Position numbers and translations under genes: made by a program
Source of the DNA: OLB11 sp044234005
GTDB taxonomy: Bacteria; Bacteroidota; Bacteroidia; Chitinophagales; Chitinophagaceae
DNA length: 54,910 nt
Direction of reading: 5' to 3'
Assembly: GCA_044234005.1 (NCBI GenBank)
Contig: JBIIJE010000004.1
Span: forward strand, 1-54,910
The notes under the pieces: model-generated
Told to the model about the DNA's origin: nothing
What the model saw: the letters and a program-made list of their open reading frames with translations, nothing else
The model's database searches: none
Shown here: one piece after another, positions 1 through 8,317 of the stretch
How positions within the stretch are numbered: the stretch's first letter is position 1
Layout: the number at the start of each line of letters is the position of its first letter

Positions 1-1166
1 TGGTGAATGTTGTAGTAATGGGTAGGGTTTTGTTGGGTAGATATTGGACTACCATCTCCAAAGTCCCAATAATAGTTATTACCACTTGTTGGTTGTGTGA
101 TAGCTGTAAATTTTACAGTATCGAAATCACAACCCAAATTTATATCCGTGCTAAAGTCCGCACTTACACCAAAAGTTAAATCGAGGGTATCAGAAAAGGT
201 ATATGGGAAGCAGCCACCACTTGTTGCTACTTGAAATACCAAGGAATTTACAGTTACGGGTGGCGGTATTGTGATGTTAAGTCCGGAGCCTAGAAATGCA
301 CCATTAGCACCATTAAACCAATTATATAAAAAGCTGAGTGGCGTTTGAGCTCCACTAGGGCTAAAGCGCCAACCTTCATTGGTAGCATTCCATACAGTTC
401 CGTTTCTGCCAGGTACCATAACAGCTTGAGTACCATTTGCATTTTGAATGCCTAAGTGAGCAATTCCGCCATTCCAAGCATTACACACAGGTTTATTTTC
501 GATAAATATGTCAATCTCGTTTGTTAATTCATTTAATACAACTTGATGTCGAGCAATTAAATTATTACAAGAAAACATGGCAATATTATCGAACGAAATA
601 ACCATTTTTCTGCAAGGCGCTTGACCATTTATACCCCAAGTAATTGAAGGATTTGAACTTGAAACACTTGGATCAATATCATGATAAGGAGACATAATGC
701 AATTGTTCATCGGTAAGGTATTAAACGGAGCCACGAAATTGTTAGGCGGACCTCCATTCCAAGAGTTCCAATTATTCGAGCCACCTACAAGGGCAGGTTG
801 CGTGCCCACTATATCAAAACTTATTTGTCCATTTGCACCGACTACAAAAGAGTTATAAACTTGCCCATAATAACAAAAAGGGAAAGGCAAAGGCACAATC
901 CCACTCCAACAATCATCGATATTAGCTAAAATACTATTGGGATTATTCCAGGGTTCAGGTGTATAAGGTACTGCGGCTACTGTATAGTCGTCTGTATTGT
1001 TCGGCTGCGGAAAACTTGTTGCTGCGGTTACCGAAAGTGTCGAATCACAAGGAAATACCCCATTAATCGTGCCTGAAAAAGTTATGGTGGCGCAGGGTTG
1101 CGCATAAATAAAATGAGGAATACTAAGTAGGATAAACAACCCGAGAAGAAAAGTAAATTTCTGCAT
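1..1166 (-). CDS. Secreted PKD-domain surface protein (3' part outside window)
   Basis: The frame is open from an ATG at 1166 to the window edge, so only the N-terminal part (about 388 residues) is visible. It begins with a signal peptide: a basic MQKF start, a hydrophobic stretch and an A-Q cleavage region. A Cys-, Asn- and Trp-rich beta-type region follows, and near the window edge there is a PKD-domain signature, WDFGDGS. Another in-frame ATG lies at 1181, but 1166 places the signal peptide correctly. Proteins of this build in Bacteroidota are usually type IX secretion cargo with a C-terminal sorting domain; that end is not visible here, so export by T9SS is inferred. A leader of about 100 bases with a hairpin precedes it. 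The exact function is unknown; adhesion or matrix attachment is likely. Confidence 0.75.
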   Translation of the reverse strand, partial: MQKFTFLLGLFILLSIPHFIYAQPCATITFSGTINGVFPCDSTLSVTAATSFPQPNNTDDYTVAAVPYTPEPWNNPNSILANIDDCWSGIVPLPFPFCYYGQVYNSFVVGANGQISFDIVGTQPALVGGSNNWNSWNGGPPNNFVAPFNTLPMNNCIMSPYHDIDPSVSSSNPSITWGINGQAPCRKMVISFDNIAMFSCNNLIARHQVVLNELTNEIDIFIENKPVCNAWNGGIAHLGIQNANGTQAVMVPGRNGTVWNATNEGWRFSPSGAQTPLSFLYNWFNGANGAFLGSGLNITIPPPVTVNSLVFQVATSGGCFPYTFSDTLDLTFGVSADFSTDINLGCDFDTVKFTAITQPTSGNNYYWDFGDGSPISTQQNPTHYYNIH

Positions 1167-1267
1167 ATGTATGTATTGCATTAAAATTATTAAATAACAG
1201 CGTAGATATTTGTGTATAAGTTCTGAAAAAAGACGCCAAACCAAGTCAAATGGTTGGCGAACAAAGT

Positions 1268-1275
1268 CAAATATA
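1268..1275 (-). promoter_or_regulatory. Candidate -7 element (TATATTTG) for the PKD protein
   Basis: The minus strand reads TATATTTG, matching the Bacteroidota -7 consensus TAnnTTTG. It lies between the upstream sod terminator and the PKD gene, which therefore needs its own promoter. No clear -33 element is seen. Confidence 0.4.
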
Positions 1276-1311
1276 ATGCGCAAAACACAAAATAAATTGA
1301 AAACAAACAAA

Positions 1312-1333
1312 AAAGACGCTATTAAGCGTCTTT
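1312..1333 (-). terminator. Intrinsic terminator of the superoxide dismutase gene
   Basis: A perfect 9-bp stem (AAAGACGCT / AGCGTCTTT) with a 4-base loop lies 25 bases past the sod stop codon. On the minus strand it is followed by a run of T. It separates sod from the next minus-strand gene. Confidence 0.8.
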
Positions 1334-1357
1334 CATGATGTTATTTATCTTTGACAA

Positions 1358-1969
1358 CTAGGATATTGCTAATTCGTAACGTTTGTTTACTTCTTCCCAA
1401 TTTACCACATTCCAAAATGCTTGTATATAATCTGCACGTCGGTTTTGATAATGTAAATAATAGGCATGCTCCCACACATCCATACCTAAAATGGGAGTTC
1501 CAGGACATTCGGAGATATCCATCAAAGGATTATCTTGATTTGGTGATGAGCAAACGCATAATGTTTTATCAGCCTTTACACAAAGCCAAGCCCAACCACT
1601 TCCAAAACGAGTCATTCCAGCATTGGCAAACGCTTCTTTAAATTTATCGAAGCCTCCCAGTTGTGAATCAATAGCTGAGGCTAAATTTCCGGTAGGATTT
1701 TCTCCACCATTAGGTGAAATAATTTGCCAAAACAAACTATGATTGTAATGACCTCCACCATTATTTCGAACGGCGGGCGGTAATTGGCTTATGTTTGACA
1801 TTAATTCCTCTAGCGATTTTGAAGCGTGTTCGGTATCTGCTAAGGCTTTATTTAAATTATCTACATAGGCTTGATGGTGTTTTCCATGATGAATTTGCAT
1901 GGTAGTTGTATCAAAATGAGGCTCAAGTGCATTGTGTTCATAGCCTAATACTGGAAGTGTAAATGACAT
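1358..1969 (-). CDS. sodA: Superoxide dismutase, Mn-type (Fe/Mn family)
   Basis: A 203-residue protein of the Fe/Mn superoxide dismutase family, which converts superoxide to oxygen and hydrogen peroxide. The metal ligands are present: a His in HGKHHQAYV, a His in GHYNHSLFW, and Asp and His in the DVWEHAYYLHY block. Gly in NGGGHYNHS together with Gln in SPNQDNPL is the pattern of Mn-dependent or cambialistic enzymes rather than strict Fe enzymes. The frame extends upstream to 2008, but a -7 promoter element sits at 2006-2013, and family members start with a short M-x-F-x-LP sequence, so the ATG at 1969 is chosen. There is no signal peptide, so it is cytoplasmic. It is monocistronic with its own terminator. 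Confidence 0.93.
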   Translation of the reverse strand: MSFTLPVLGYEHNALEPHFDTTTMQIHHGKHHQAYVDNLNKALADTEHASKSLEELMSNISQLPPAVRNNGGGHYNHSLFWQIISPNGGENPTGNLASAIDSQLGGFDKFKEAFANAGMTRFGSGWAWLCVKADKTLCVCSSPNQDNPLMDISECPGTPILGMDVWEHAYYLHYQNRRADYIQAFWNVVNWEEVNKRYELAIS

Positions 1970-2005
1970 AAAAAATTTGTTTGATGTTTTTAAAATTGTG
2001 GAATG

Positions 2006-2013
2006 CAAATTTA
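2006..2013 (-). promoter_or_regulatory. -7 promoter element (TAAATTTG) of sod
   Basis: The minus strand reads TAAATTTG, a full match to TAnnTTTG, about 37 bases before the sod ATG at 1969. It overlaps the longer possible reading frame start at 2008 and so supports the shorter protein. Confidence 0.5.
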
Positions 2014-2132
2014 ACCAAACATATTCAGCTAGCCATCAACAATAAATAGATTTTAAATTTTACAAATAAATAGATCAAATAATTTAACTTCAAGTGATTT
2101 CAATTTTTCAAAGATTGTATCTTCGGCAAATA

Positions 2133-2735
2133 GTGTTATGGCCATTTTATAATAAGGAAGCTATCGAAGCAGGTTGCGATGAAGCAGGCAGAGGTTGCAT
2201 TGCGGGACCCGTTTGCGCTGCCGCAGTTATCTTACCATCAAATTTTTTTCATTCTTTACTTAACGATTCCAAAAAAATGAGTGAGCATGATAGAATGGAA
2301 TTAAGACCCATTATTGAAAAGGAAGCATTAGCGTTTGGAGTTGCTTTTGTGAGTCATGCTGAAATTGATAAAATAAATATTTTACAGGCCTCTTTTTTGG
2401 CTATGCATCAGGCACTTGATAAATTAAAAATTAAGCCAACACAATTATTAATTGATGGTAATCGTTTTAAACCTTATAAAGAAATTGACCATCATTGTAT
2501 TGTAAAAGGAGATAGTAAGTTTGCTAGTATTGCAGCGGCAAGTGTATTGGCAAAAACCTATCGAGATGAATGGATGCAAAATTTAGACCACGAATATCCT
2601 AATTACAATTGGAAACAAAATAAAGGTTATCCTACCATTCAACATCGGAATGCAATAAGAGAATTTGGGTTAAGCCCATATCATCGTTTGTCATTTGCTT
2701 GTTTGCCCGCACAATTAGAGTTAGAATTTGAATAA
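2133..2735 (+). CDS. rnhB: Ribonuclease HII
   Basis: Cleaves the RNA strand of RNA-DNA hybrids and starts removal of misincorporated ribonucleotides. Four acidic catalytic positions are visible: Asp and Glu in CDEAGRGCIAGPV, Asp in LLIDGNRF, and Asp in KGDSKFASIAAASVLAKT. The protein is about 200 residues, the usual size, when started at the GTG at 2133 (then L-W-P-F-Y-N-K). A GTG at 2094 would add 13 residues that do not look like the family; there is no in-frame ATG. The gene is divergent from sod. No convincing -7 element was seen upstream, so its promoter remains unassigned. Confidence 0.92.
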   Translation: MLWPFYNKEAIEAGCDEAGRGCIAGPVCAAAVILPSNFFHSLLNDSKKMSEHDRMELRPIIEKEALAFGVAFVSHAEIDKINILQASFLAMHQALDKLKIKPTQLLIDGNRFKPYKEIDHHCIVKGDSKFASIAAASVLAKTYRDEWMQNLDHEYPNYNWKQNKGYPTIQHRNAIREFGLSPYHRLSFACLPAQLELEFE

Positions 2736-2805
2736 TTTTGGCTTCAATGCATCTTATTTTATGGGTTTGTAAAGGCAACATTATAGCTTGGTTCATGAAA
2801 CTCAA

Positions 2806-3492
2806 TTATTCTTTGTAATAAACCGACATTTTATATCGCTTGTGGTTTGTAGACCATTTTCCATGTACTATTTTTTTTTCAGTCACCAAAACCATTTCAT
2901 TACCTTGGGTTGCATCTTCAACAAGTTCATAAATTTTTTGTAACCCATATTTTGGCGATACTTTATAACTTTCTGTGATGTGCCAACAACAACCAGATTT
3001 ATTAAAAGTTCGTAATTGTTTTTTGATTTTGTCAACCGTAAACATACCTAAATTTTTACTCGCTAATTTTGTCAATGCCTTGCTTGCCACGAATTTCTTC
3101 TTTGTGATGTTATATACGTAAATATCATATGACGGACCTCCATAAGCACTCTCATTTCCATTTCGAATTGCAACATCTTCAGTACCATCGAAATTGAAAT
3201 CATCGAATATTATAGGGCTTTGCTCATCATACAATTCCATATGTGTAGAAACTTGTTGCTCGCTCGTAAGCGTGAGGAAAAGATTGGGAGAAGCAATTTG
3301 TTGAAAAAGGATTTTACTATTCTTCCTGAATAATTCGATACTCGCTTTGCCAAAACAGTTTTCTGATTGGCAACTATCAACCTTAATTATGGCGTCATAA
3401 TTTTTCGAAATAGTACGCAATAAAAATTCACGAGACATTGAATTCTTAACGACTAAAAAAGAACTCATGAGTAAAAAAATAGACCTATGCAC
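2806..3492 (-). CDS. XAC2610-like protein with FG-GAP/VCBS-type motif
   Basis: A 228-residue protein. Its centre carries FDDFNFDGTEDVAIRNG, a calcium-binding-like D-x-N-x-D-G loop as in FG-GAP/VCBS repeats, followed by a YGGPSYDIYVYN segment and a GCCWH motif. This combination matches what I know as XAC2610-related proteins, a family of unknown function. The N-terminus has a hydrophobic segment (residues 5-16), so export is likely, though the signal peptide is not textbook. Its start overlaps the rpiB stop by 8 bases, which indicates co-transcription. The linkage to rpiB probably reflects operon packing rather than shared function. Confidence 0.7.
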   Translation of the reverse strand: MHRSIFLLMSSFLVVKNSMSREFLLRTISKNYDAIIKVDSCQSENCFGKASIELFRKNSKILFQQIASPNLFLTLTSEQQVSTHMELYDEQSPIIFDDFNFDGTEDVAIRNGNESAYGGPSYDIYVYNITKKKFVASKALTKLASKNLGMFTVDKIKKQLRTFNKSGCCWHITESYKVSPKYGLQKIYELVEDATQGNEMVLVTEKKIVHGKWSTNHKRYKMSVYYKE

Positions 3493-3919
3493 AATTTATT
3501 TTATTAACTCGACCTTGATGACGACCGCCTTCAAAGTCTGTATGTATGAATGTTACAACCATTTCAATGGCTTCATTATTCGTAATAAAACGAGCTGGCA
3601 AACAAATAATATTTGCATCATTATGCTGTCGAGCAAGTGAAGCTATTTCGTTTTTCCAACATAAAGCTGCCCTTATGCCAGCATGTTTGTTAGCGGTTAT
3701 AGCTACACCATTGGCACTACCACATATTAATATACCGAATGAGGCATCGTGCTTTTCAATCGCTTCTGCAACAGGGTGTGCATAATCGGGGTAATCGACA
3801 CTTTCGGTGTTATAAGTGCCTTTATCTAATAACTGAATACCCTTTTCCCCCAAATATTTTTTTAATATTTCTTTCAATTCAAAGCCGGCGTGATCAGACC
3901 CAATGGCTATTATTTGCAT
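3485..3919 (-). CDS. rpiB: Ribose-5-phosphate isomerase B
   Basis: A 144-residue RpiB/LacAB-family enzyme that interconverts ribose 5-phosphate and ribulose 5-phosphate in the non-oxidative pentose phosphate pathway. Visible signatures are GSDHAG near the N-terminus, the catalytic Cys in LICGSANGVAI (near residue 65), and RQHNDANI, whose His is the ring-opening residue. The length is normal. It is the middle gene of a minus-strand run: the coiled-coil membrane protein ends 6 bases upstream, and the XAC2610-like gene overlaps its end. The promoter is probably the one at 4919-4926. Confidence 0.95.
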   Translation of the reverse strand: MQIIAIGSDHAGFELKEILKKYLGEKGIQLLDKGTYNTESVDYPDYAHPVAEAIEKHDASFGILICGSANGVAITANKHAGIRAALCWKNEIASLARQHNDANIICLPARFITNNEAIEMVVTFIHTDFEGGRHQGRVNKINCA

Positions 3920-3925
3920 ATTGTT

Positions 3926-4900
3926 TTATTTAAGAGTTACAATCTCAGTTCCTATTTTGTTGCCCATATGGTATAACTCAACCTTGTAGTTCCCTGGGGC
4001 AAAATTTTCTAAGGGTTTCCAATCCGAAATAACCCCTTTTACCTTTTCACCTTTCTTATAGGGAACAATTTTTGTGGCTGTAAACGTTTTTTCAGCACCA
4101 TCTGCTAAGCTAAATTGACCACCACTGCTAGAACTTGCTATTTTCCCCCCTGGATCGGTAACACATATATAAATCATTTTTTCACCACTTTCACTAATTC
4201 TATTTTCGTCTAAATCAAATGTCATACGCATCAAATCTGCTTTGCGTGCTCTAGCGGTTTCTTGTTCTTTTGATTTGCCCAGTAAATTCTTTTTTAAATT
4301 AATGGCTTCGAGTCTAAAATTTGATGCATGCAAAATAGATGCAGTTTCAACTGTTTTTTCTAAATTATTTTCAAGCTGCTTTTTTTCCTCTTTTAAATTT
4401 TCTTTTTCTTGACTTGATGCTTCATTTTGTTTAGTAAGTATTTGTTTGTCTTCCGTGAGCTGACGCTTATCCTCTGTCAACTGAATATTCTCTTTTTTTA
4501 AGGCTACAATTTGCTCTTGAAATGAACTAAGTTTTTTATTCAAGTCTCCAATCATTTTAGCAGCTTCTTGTAATTGAGCTTCGGTAGCCTTGTCATTTTG
4601 TAAAATGGTTTTAATTTTTTCTTTGAGTTGCTCTACTTCGTCGTTTTTCGAGCTTAACAAACTATCCATTTGAACACTTTCTCCTTTCATTTTATCAAGT
4701 CTTGCCAAGGCTGCATTGTACTCAGTTTCAACACTAGCTTTATCATTTAATACCGTACTCACTTGATCGCTTAATTCATCATTTTTATCATTCGATTTAT
4801 TTCTATCCAGAAACAAATACACAGCTATACCTCCTAAAACAAGTATTAGCGGAATATATATCCATGTGGGGTTAAATTTTTTTTCAGGCGTAGTTTCCAT
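3926..4900 (-). CDS. Membrane-anchored coiled-coil protein of unknown function
   Basis: A 324-residue protein. Residues about 13-30 form one transmembrane helix (IYIPLILVLGGIAVYLFL). Residues about 40-190 are a long coiled coil rich in Glu, Lys and Gln, with short internal repetition (QLTEDK twice). A globular beta-type domain of about 100 residues ends the protein, with ICVTDPGGK and NYKVELYHMGNKIG. The topology suggests an inner-membrane anchor with the coiled coil on one side. I recognise the general type from other Bacteroidota but know no function. First gene of the rpiB run, with a -7 element just upstream of the start. Confidence 0.65.
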   Translation of the reverse strand: METTPEKKFNPTWIYIPLILVLGGIAVYLFLDRNKSNDKNDELSDQVSTVLNDKASVETEYNAALARLDKMKGESVQMDSLLSSKNDEVEQLKEKIKTILQNDKATEAQLQEAAKMIGDLNKKLSSFQEQIVALKKENIQLTEDKRQLTEDKQILTKQNEASSQEKENLKEEKKQLENNLEKTVETASILHASNFRLEAINLKKNLLGKSKEQETARARKADLMRMTFDLDENRISESGEKMIYICVTDPGGKIASSSSGGQFSLADGAEKTFTATKIVPYKKGEKVKGVISDWKPLENFAPGNYKVELYHMGNKIGTEIVTLK

Positions 4901-4918
4901 GGTGTTCTAATTTATTTT

Positions 4919-4926
4919 CAAAGGTA
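4919..4926 (-). promoter_or_regulatory. -7 element (TACCTTTG) for the coiled-coil/rpiB operon
   Basis: The minus strand reads TACCTTTG, a full TAnnTTTG match, 19 bases before the start at 4900. The same octamer occurs before atpB, tlpA and recA in this window. Confidence 0.55.
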
Positions 4927-4932
4927 AACATA

Positions 4933-4940
4933 TATATTTG
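4933..4940 (+). promoter_or_regulatory. -7 element (TATATTTG) for the exonuclease-holA operon
   Basis: The plus strand reads TATATTTG, matching TAnnTTTG, about 70 bases before the exonuclease ATG at 5009. It lies back-to-back with the minus-strand element at 4919-4926, making a compact divergent promoter. Confidence 0.4.
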
Positions 4941-5008
4941 TTTGTGTAAGACACAGCAACACTAAACTTTTCATATTATTTTAGCCAACTTAAGAATTTT
5001 CGATTAAA

Positions 5009-5725
5009 ATGATTAAACCCGAACAATTACTACTGATAGACATTGAAACCGTACCACTTTATAAAAGCTACGATGAATTGCCAGACAAATTAAAACCTTT
5101 ATGGGATAAAAAGTCGTTGCAAATTAACCCAGATGAAAGTAATACGGCAAATATGTTTAGTGAAAGAGCGGGTATTTATGCAGAGTTTGGTAAAATTATC
5201 TGCATTAGTTTGGGATATTTAATCAAAAAAGAAAGTAATTATCAGCTAAAAGTAAAAACCTTAGCAAGCAATGACGAAAAGGAATTATTAAAAGACTTTA
5301 TACAAATATGTAATAAATTTTTTACCCAAGCCACTATGCAATTTTGCGGACATAATATTCGAGAATTTGACATCCCATACATTTGCCGTAGAACACTCAT
5401 TAATCGTTTAGATTTACCCAATATTTTATTGGATTTACAACAGAAAAAACCTTGGGAAAACCCTATGTTAGATACGCTTCAGTTTTGGAAATTCGGGGAA
5501 TATAAAAATTTTGTGTCGGTTGATTTATTAGCTACTATTTTGGAAATTGAAAGCCCTAAGTATGATATAAACGGAAGCGATGTGGCACGTGTATATTGGC
5601 AAGAGAATGATTTGGATAGAATTAAAAATTATTGCAATCGCGATATAGTGACTGTAGCGCAAATACTCATGCGGCTGATAGGTAAACCTCTACTAGCAGA
5701 AGACTCAATTGTAATGACAAATTAG
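5009..5725 (+). CDS. DnaQ-like 3'-5' exonuclease (PolB-exonuclease-like family)
   Basis: A 238-residue protein with the DEDD nuclease signature in order: LLLIDIET (Asp and Glu, residues 9-13), GHNIREFDIPYI (Asp, near residue 118) and YCNRDIVTVAQI (Asp, near residue 210). This is the pattern of the predicted exonucleases related to the PolB proofreading domain, acting on DNA or RNA 3' ends. It is first in a three-gene plus-strand run and precedes holA by 15 bases, so a role in replication or repair is a reasonable inference. The substrate is not known. Confidence 0.8.
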   Translation: MIKPEQLLLIDIETVPLYKSYDELPDKLKPLWDKKSLQINPDESNTANMFSERAGIYAEFGKIICISLGYLIKKESNYQLKVKTLASNDEKELLKDFIQICNKFFTQATMQFCGHNIREFDIPYICRRTLINRLDLPNILLDLQQKKPWENPMLDTLQFWKFGEYKNFVSVDLLATILEIESPKYDINGSDVARVYWQENDLDRIKNYCNRDIVTVAQILMRLIGKPLLAEDSIVMTN

Positions 5726-5730
5726 GAGGA
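5724..5730 (+). promoter_or_regulatory. Strong Shine-Dalgarno site before holA
   Basis: AGGAGGA lies 10 bases before the holA ATG. Such a perfect site is uncommon in this window, where most genes lack one. It supports the start at 5741. Confidence 0.6.
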
Positions 5731-5740
5731 AAGAAGATAA

Positions 5741-6742
5741 ATGAAAGAAGTACAAGAAATTATTAGTCATATAAAGAATGGGAAAGTACAATCAATTTAT
5801 GTTTTAGATGGAGAAGAACCTTACTATATAGATTTAATTACACATGTATTTGAGCAGGATTTCTTGCCAATTCAAGACAAAGATTTTAATCAAAGTGTTT
5901 TTTATGGTAAGGACGCGGAATGGAGTTCAGTAGTAAACGAATGTCGAAGTTATCCTGCATTTGCAGCAAAGCGATTGGTAATACTCAAAGAAGCTGCGCA
6001 AATGAAAGATTTTGCCAAGCTAGAGAGTTATATGCAAAGCCCCTCAGAAACTACAATACTTGTGATAGCGCATAAATATAAAAAGGTTGACGGGAGAAGT
6101 AGCATTTTGAAAGCTATTAAGAAAAACGGGTATTATGCTACTTTCGATAAATTGCGTGATTATCAAGTAGCCGATTGGATAAGTAAATATTGTAGCGAAA
6201 ATAAATTTACAATAAGTAGTTTGAATTCAGCCTTATTAGCAAATTACCTAGGCAACGATTTGCAAAAGATAGTAAATGAAATACAAAAGGTTGCAATCAA
6301 TTTAAAGGACCAAGAAGAAATTAATGAAGACCTAATTGAGAAGTATATTGGTATTAGTAAAGACTATAACATCTTCCAATTTCCTACGGCATTGTTGGAG
6401 AGAAATGCTGAGAAAGCATTTAAAATTGCAAATTACTTTATGGCAAATCCAAAGGAAGCACCTCTCGTAGTAGTAACAGCGACGCTATATGGACAATTTA
6501 GTAAATTATATCAATATCATTTTGTGAAAAATTTACCTGATAAAGACATTGCAGCGCAACTTAAAATTTCACCTTACTTTGTCAAGGATTTTAAATCTGC
6601 AGCTCAGACGTTTAATTTAACTCAAACTGCTGAGGCAATTCACCTAATCCATGCTTACAACTTGAATGCGATTGGAATGAATGTGTCTAATAATTCAATA
6701 TCTTTACTCAAGGAGTTAACCACTAGAATACTTCAATTATGA
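5741..6742 (+). CDS. holA: DNA polymerase III subunit delta
   Basis: A 333-residue clamp-loader subunit that opens the sliding clamp during replication. The N-terminal part has the family pattern IYVLDGEEPYYIDLI, in the place of the P-loop region of AAA+ relatives but without a true Walker A, as expected for delta. Later markers are FAAKRLVILKEA and, near the C-terminus, ISPYFVKDFKSAAQTF. The length is normal. The start is supported by the AGGAGGA site. The stop overlaps the next ATG by 4 bases, so the downstream exported protein is translationally coupled. Confidence 0.9.
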   Translation: MKEVQEIISHIKNGKVQSIYVLDGEEPYYIDLITHVFEQDFLPIQDKDFNQSVFYGKDAEWSSVVNECRSYPAFAAKRLVILKEAAQMKDFAKLESYMQSPSETTILVIAHKYKKVDGRSSILKAIKKNGYYATFDKLRDYQVADWISKYCSENKFTISSLNSALLANYLGNDLQKIVNEIQKVAINLKDQEEINEDLIEKYIGISKDYNIFQFPTALLERNAEKAFKIANYFMANPKEAPLVVVTATLYGQFSKLYQYHFVKNLPDKDIAAQLKISPYFVKDFKSAAQTFNLTQTAEAIHLIHAYNLNAIGMNVSNNSISLLKELTTRILQL

Positions 6743-7230
6743 GGAAAGTAATAATATTGTGCATTGCTTTTATTTTGATGCTAGGTCAATTAGAAGCGAA
6801 GAAAAAAAGAAATATAAAACGTAAAAAACCACAAACAGCATTTATAGTTATAGATAGCAAATATTCTATTAAATCAAGAGGAATTGGTCCAATTGGAGCC
6901 ATGTATGAGTTTGAAATTCGAACTATGCAAGAGAATATCACAATTGATTCGGTATGGTTTGGTGCTACTCCAGTTCCGTGCGATTTATACAAAGATCCAG
7001 GCGGATTTGTGATAAAGCAAACGAGTGAGAAAGGAATTTATTATATAAAAGCAAATAAAGATTTGTATAGTAGTTTTCCGCAATATTTTGATTCCACAGA
7101 AGCCTTCAAAAACTTTAAAACAAAGCATTCATTTGAAGGCATTGCAATGATTATGTATTTACAAAATGGAAAGCGTAATTATATCTCAGTGGCTGATGCG
7201 AAGTATTACAAAGTACCTTTGAGGCAGTAA
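6739..7230 (+). CDS. Small exported protein of unknown function
   Basis: A 163-residue protein starting with a signal peptide (basic MRKV, hydrophobic residues 4-17, likely cleavage after L-E-A). A very basic stretch KKKRNIKRKK follows, then a beta-rich domain with IDSVWFGATPVPCD and a single Cys. I do not recognise the family. It overlaps the holA stop by ATGA, so it shares the holA transcript, but its predicted exported location makes a replication role unlikely. Confidence 0.6.
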   Translation: MRKVIILCIAFILMLGQLEAKKKRNIKRKKPQTAFIVIDSKYSIKSRGIGPIGAMYEFEIRTMQENITIDSVWFGATPVPCDLYKDPGGFVIKQTSEKGIYYIKANKDLYSSFPQYFDSTEAFKNFKTKHSFEGIAMIMYLQNGKRNYISVADAKYYKVPLRQ

Positions 7231-7260
7231 TTGAATGCACGAACTAAGCAAAAAACTAAA

Positions 7261-8055
7261 TCACACTTTCTGCATTTTCAAACTGTATACCAATGGCAAT
7301 TTGTTACCATGCTCTTTCGATTGAAATCGTGATGGAGATATTTCTATTGAGTTAGCTATAACATCGTAGGGCGAATAGTCAAATTCTTGAAAGTTGATTA
7401 ATTTCAAATTCTTATTGAGTAAAGATTGTATTACACAACTCAAACTGTGATTCCAAGTAATAGACTTAGATTTCATGGCAGCATTTTTATCAGCGTATGT
7501 GCCGTCTTCAATTTCTACAATAGCATCACTTTTAAAATAATTATACTGAACATATTTTAAATCATTATCAAACATCCACATCGCTGGGTGAAATTCAACG
7601 AATACAAATTCACCGTTCGGCTTTAAAAACTGGGAAACAATTTCAGCCCATTTGTTAATATCTGGCAGCCAACCTATGGTACCATAGCTTGTGAAAACAA
7701 TATCAAACTGTCGGTTTAAGTGTTGGGGTAAATCATATAAATTGCAACAAATAAATTCAGCATCTAAACCAATTTTGTTATTTGTTTCAATCGCCAATTC
7801 AATGGCTTTTTCAGAAAAATCGACACCAACGACTTTTGCATGCATGCGTGCCAACGATAAGCTATCTTGTCCGAAATGACATTGCAAGTGTAAAATAGAT
7901 TTACCTCGAACATCATTTAATAAACTTAACTCAATTTCCTTCAAGGTATTTTTCCCTTCTATAAATTCTGCTTGATTGTAAAATTCAGAAGCGATATGAA
8001 ATTCGGTTCTTTGATTCCAGGTTAATTTATTAGTTTGTATGTGATCTTGTTCCAT
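7261..8055 (-). CDS. Class I SAM-dependent methyltransferase
   Basis: A 264-residue protein of the Rossmann-fold methyltransferase type. The S-adenosylmethionine motif I is ILHLQCHFGQDSLSLA (near residues 55-70), where the usual glycine-rich loop reads CHFGQD. An acidic VVGVDFSEKAI strand follows, then a post-I motif FDIVFTSYGTIGWLPDI and an FVEFHPAMW segment. Proteins with this LQCHFGQD loop form a recognisable methyltransferase group, but the substrate is unknown. There is no signal peptide. It stands alone, convergent with the holA run. Confidence 0.8.
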   Translation of the reverse strand: MEQDHIQTNKLTWNQRTEFHIASEFYNQAEFIEGKNTLKEIELSLLNDVRGKSILHLQCHFGQDSLSLARMHAKVVGVDFSEKAIELAIETNNKIGLDAEFICCNLYDLPQHLNRQFDIVFTSYGTIGWLPDINKWAEIVSQFLKPNGEFVFVEFHPAMWMFDNDLKYVQYNYFKSDAIVEIEDGTYADKNAAMKSKSITWNHSLSCVIQSLLNKNLKLINFQEFDYSPYDVIANSIEISPSRFQSKEHGNKLPLVYSLKMQKV

Positions 8056-8101
8056 GTTGGAAAAATAGCGAATTAAGAACGAATTCGGAATCTTCGTAAG
8101 A

Positions 8102-8133
8102 TAAGTTTATTTTTGAGAAACTAAGTTTATTTT
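8102..8133 (+). repeat. 12-bp direct repeat in the promoter of the decayed nucleotidyltransferase module
   Basis: TAAGTTTATTTT occurs at 8102-8113 and again at 8122-8133, exactly 20 bases apart, which is about two helical turns. The first copy overlaps the candidate -7 element at 8108-8115. Confidence 0.6.
8108..8115 (+). promoter_or_regulatory. Candidate -7 element (TATTTTTG)
   Basis: TATTTTTG matches TAnnTTTG, 28 bases before the ATG at 8144 of the small partner gene. It lies inside the direct repeat. Confidence 0.4.
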
Positions 8134-8143
8134 GAAAAAGAAA

Positions 8144-8317
8144 ATGTCCATATATAATTCGTTCGAAGAACAAGAAAGAGATGTTGCTAATTATACTAGG
8201 AGTATAAGCGGTGAAGATCGTTGGAAAATAGCGCAAGAGCTTATAGTAAGAGTTTATCAGTTAAAGGCAATGGAGAAGCCTACTTATAAGAGAATTACAT
8301 TTCGAGTTATAACATGA
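8144..8317 (+). CDS. Small partner protein of a nucleotidyltransferase module
   Basis: A 57-residue protein (MSIYNSFEEQERDVANY...), highly charged and predicted helical, ending K-R-I-T-F-R-V-I-T. Its stop overlaps the following ATG by ATGA, the usual coupling of two-gene modules. In Bacteroidota I associate small proteins of this type with a following DUF6036-like nucleotidyltransferase, an arrangement resembling toxin-antitoxin loci; the biochemical role is not established. An in-frame TTG at 8132 is less likely as the start because it falls in the upstream direct repeat. The gene itself appears intact although its partner is broken. Confidence 0.55.
   Translation: MSIYNSFEEQERDVANYTRSISGEDRWKIAQELIVRVYQLKAMEKPTYKRITFRVIT

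Noticed and set aside
1351..1641. Plus-strand reading frame opposite sod
   Set aside because: It is antisense to a clear superoxide dismutase gene and has no protein features.
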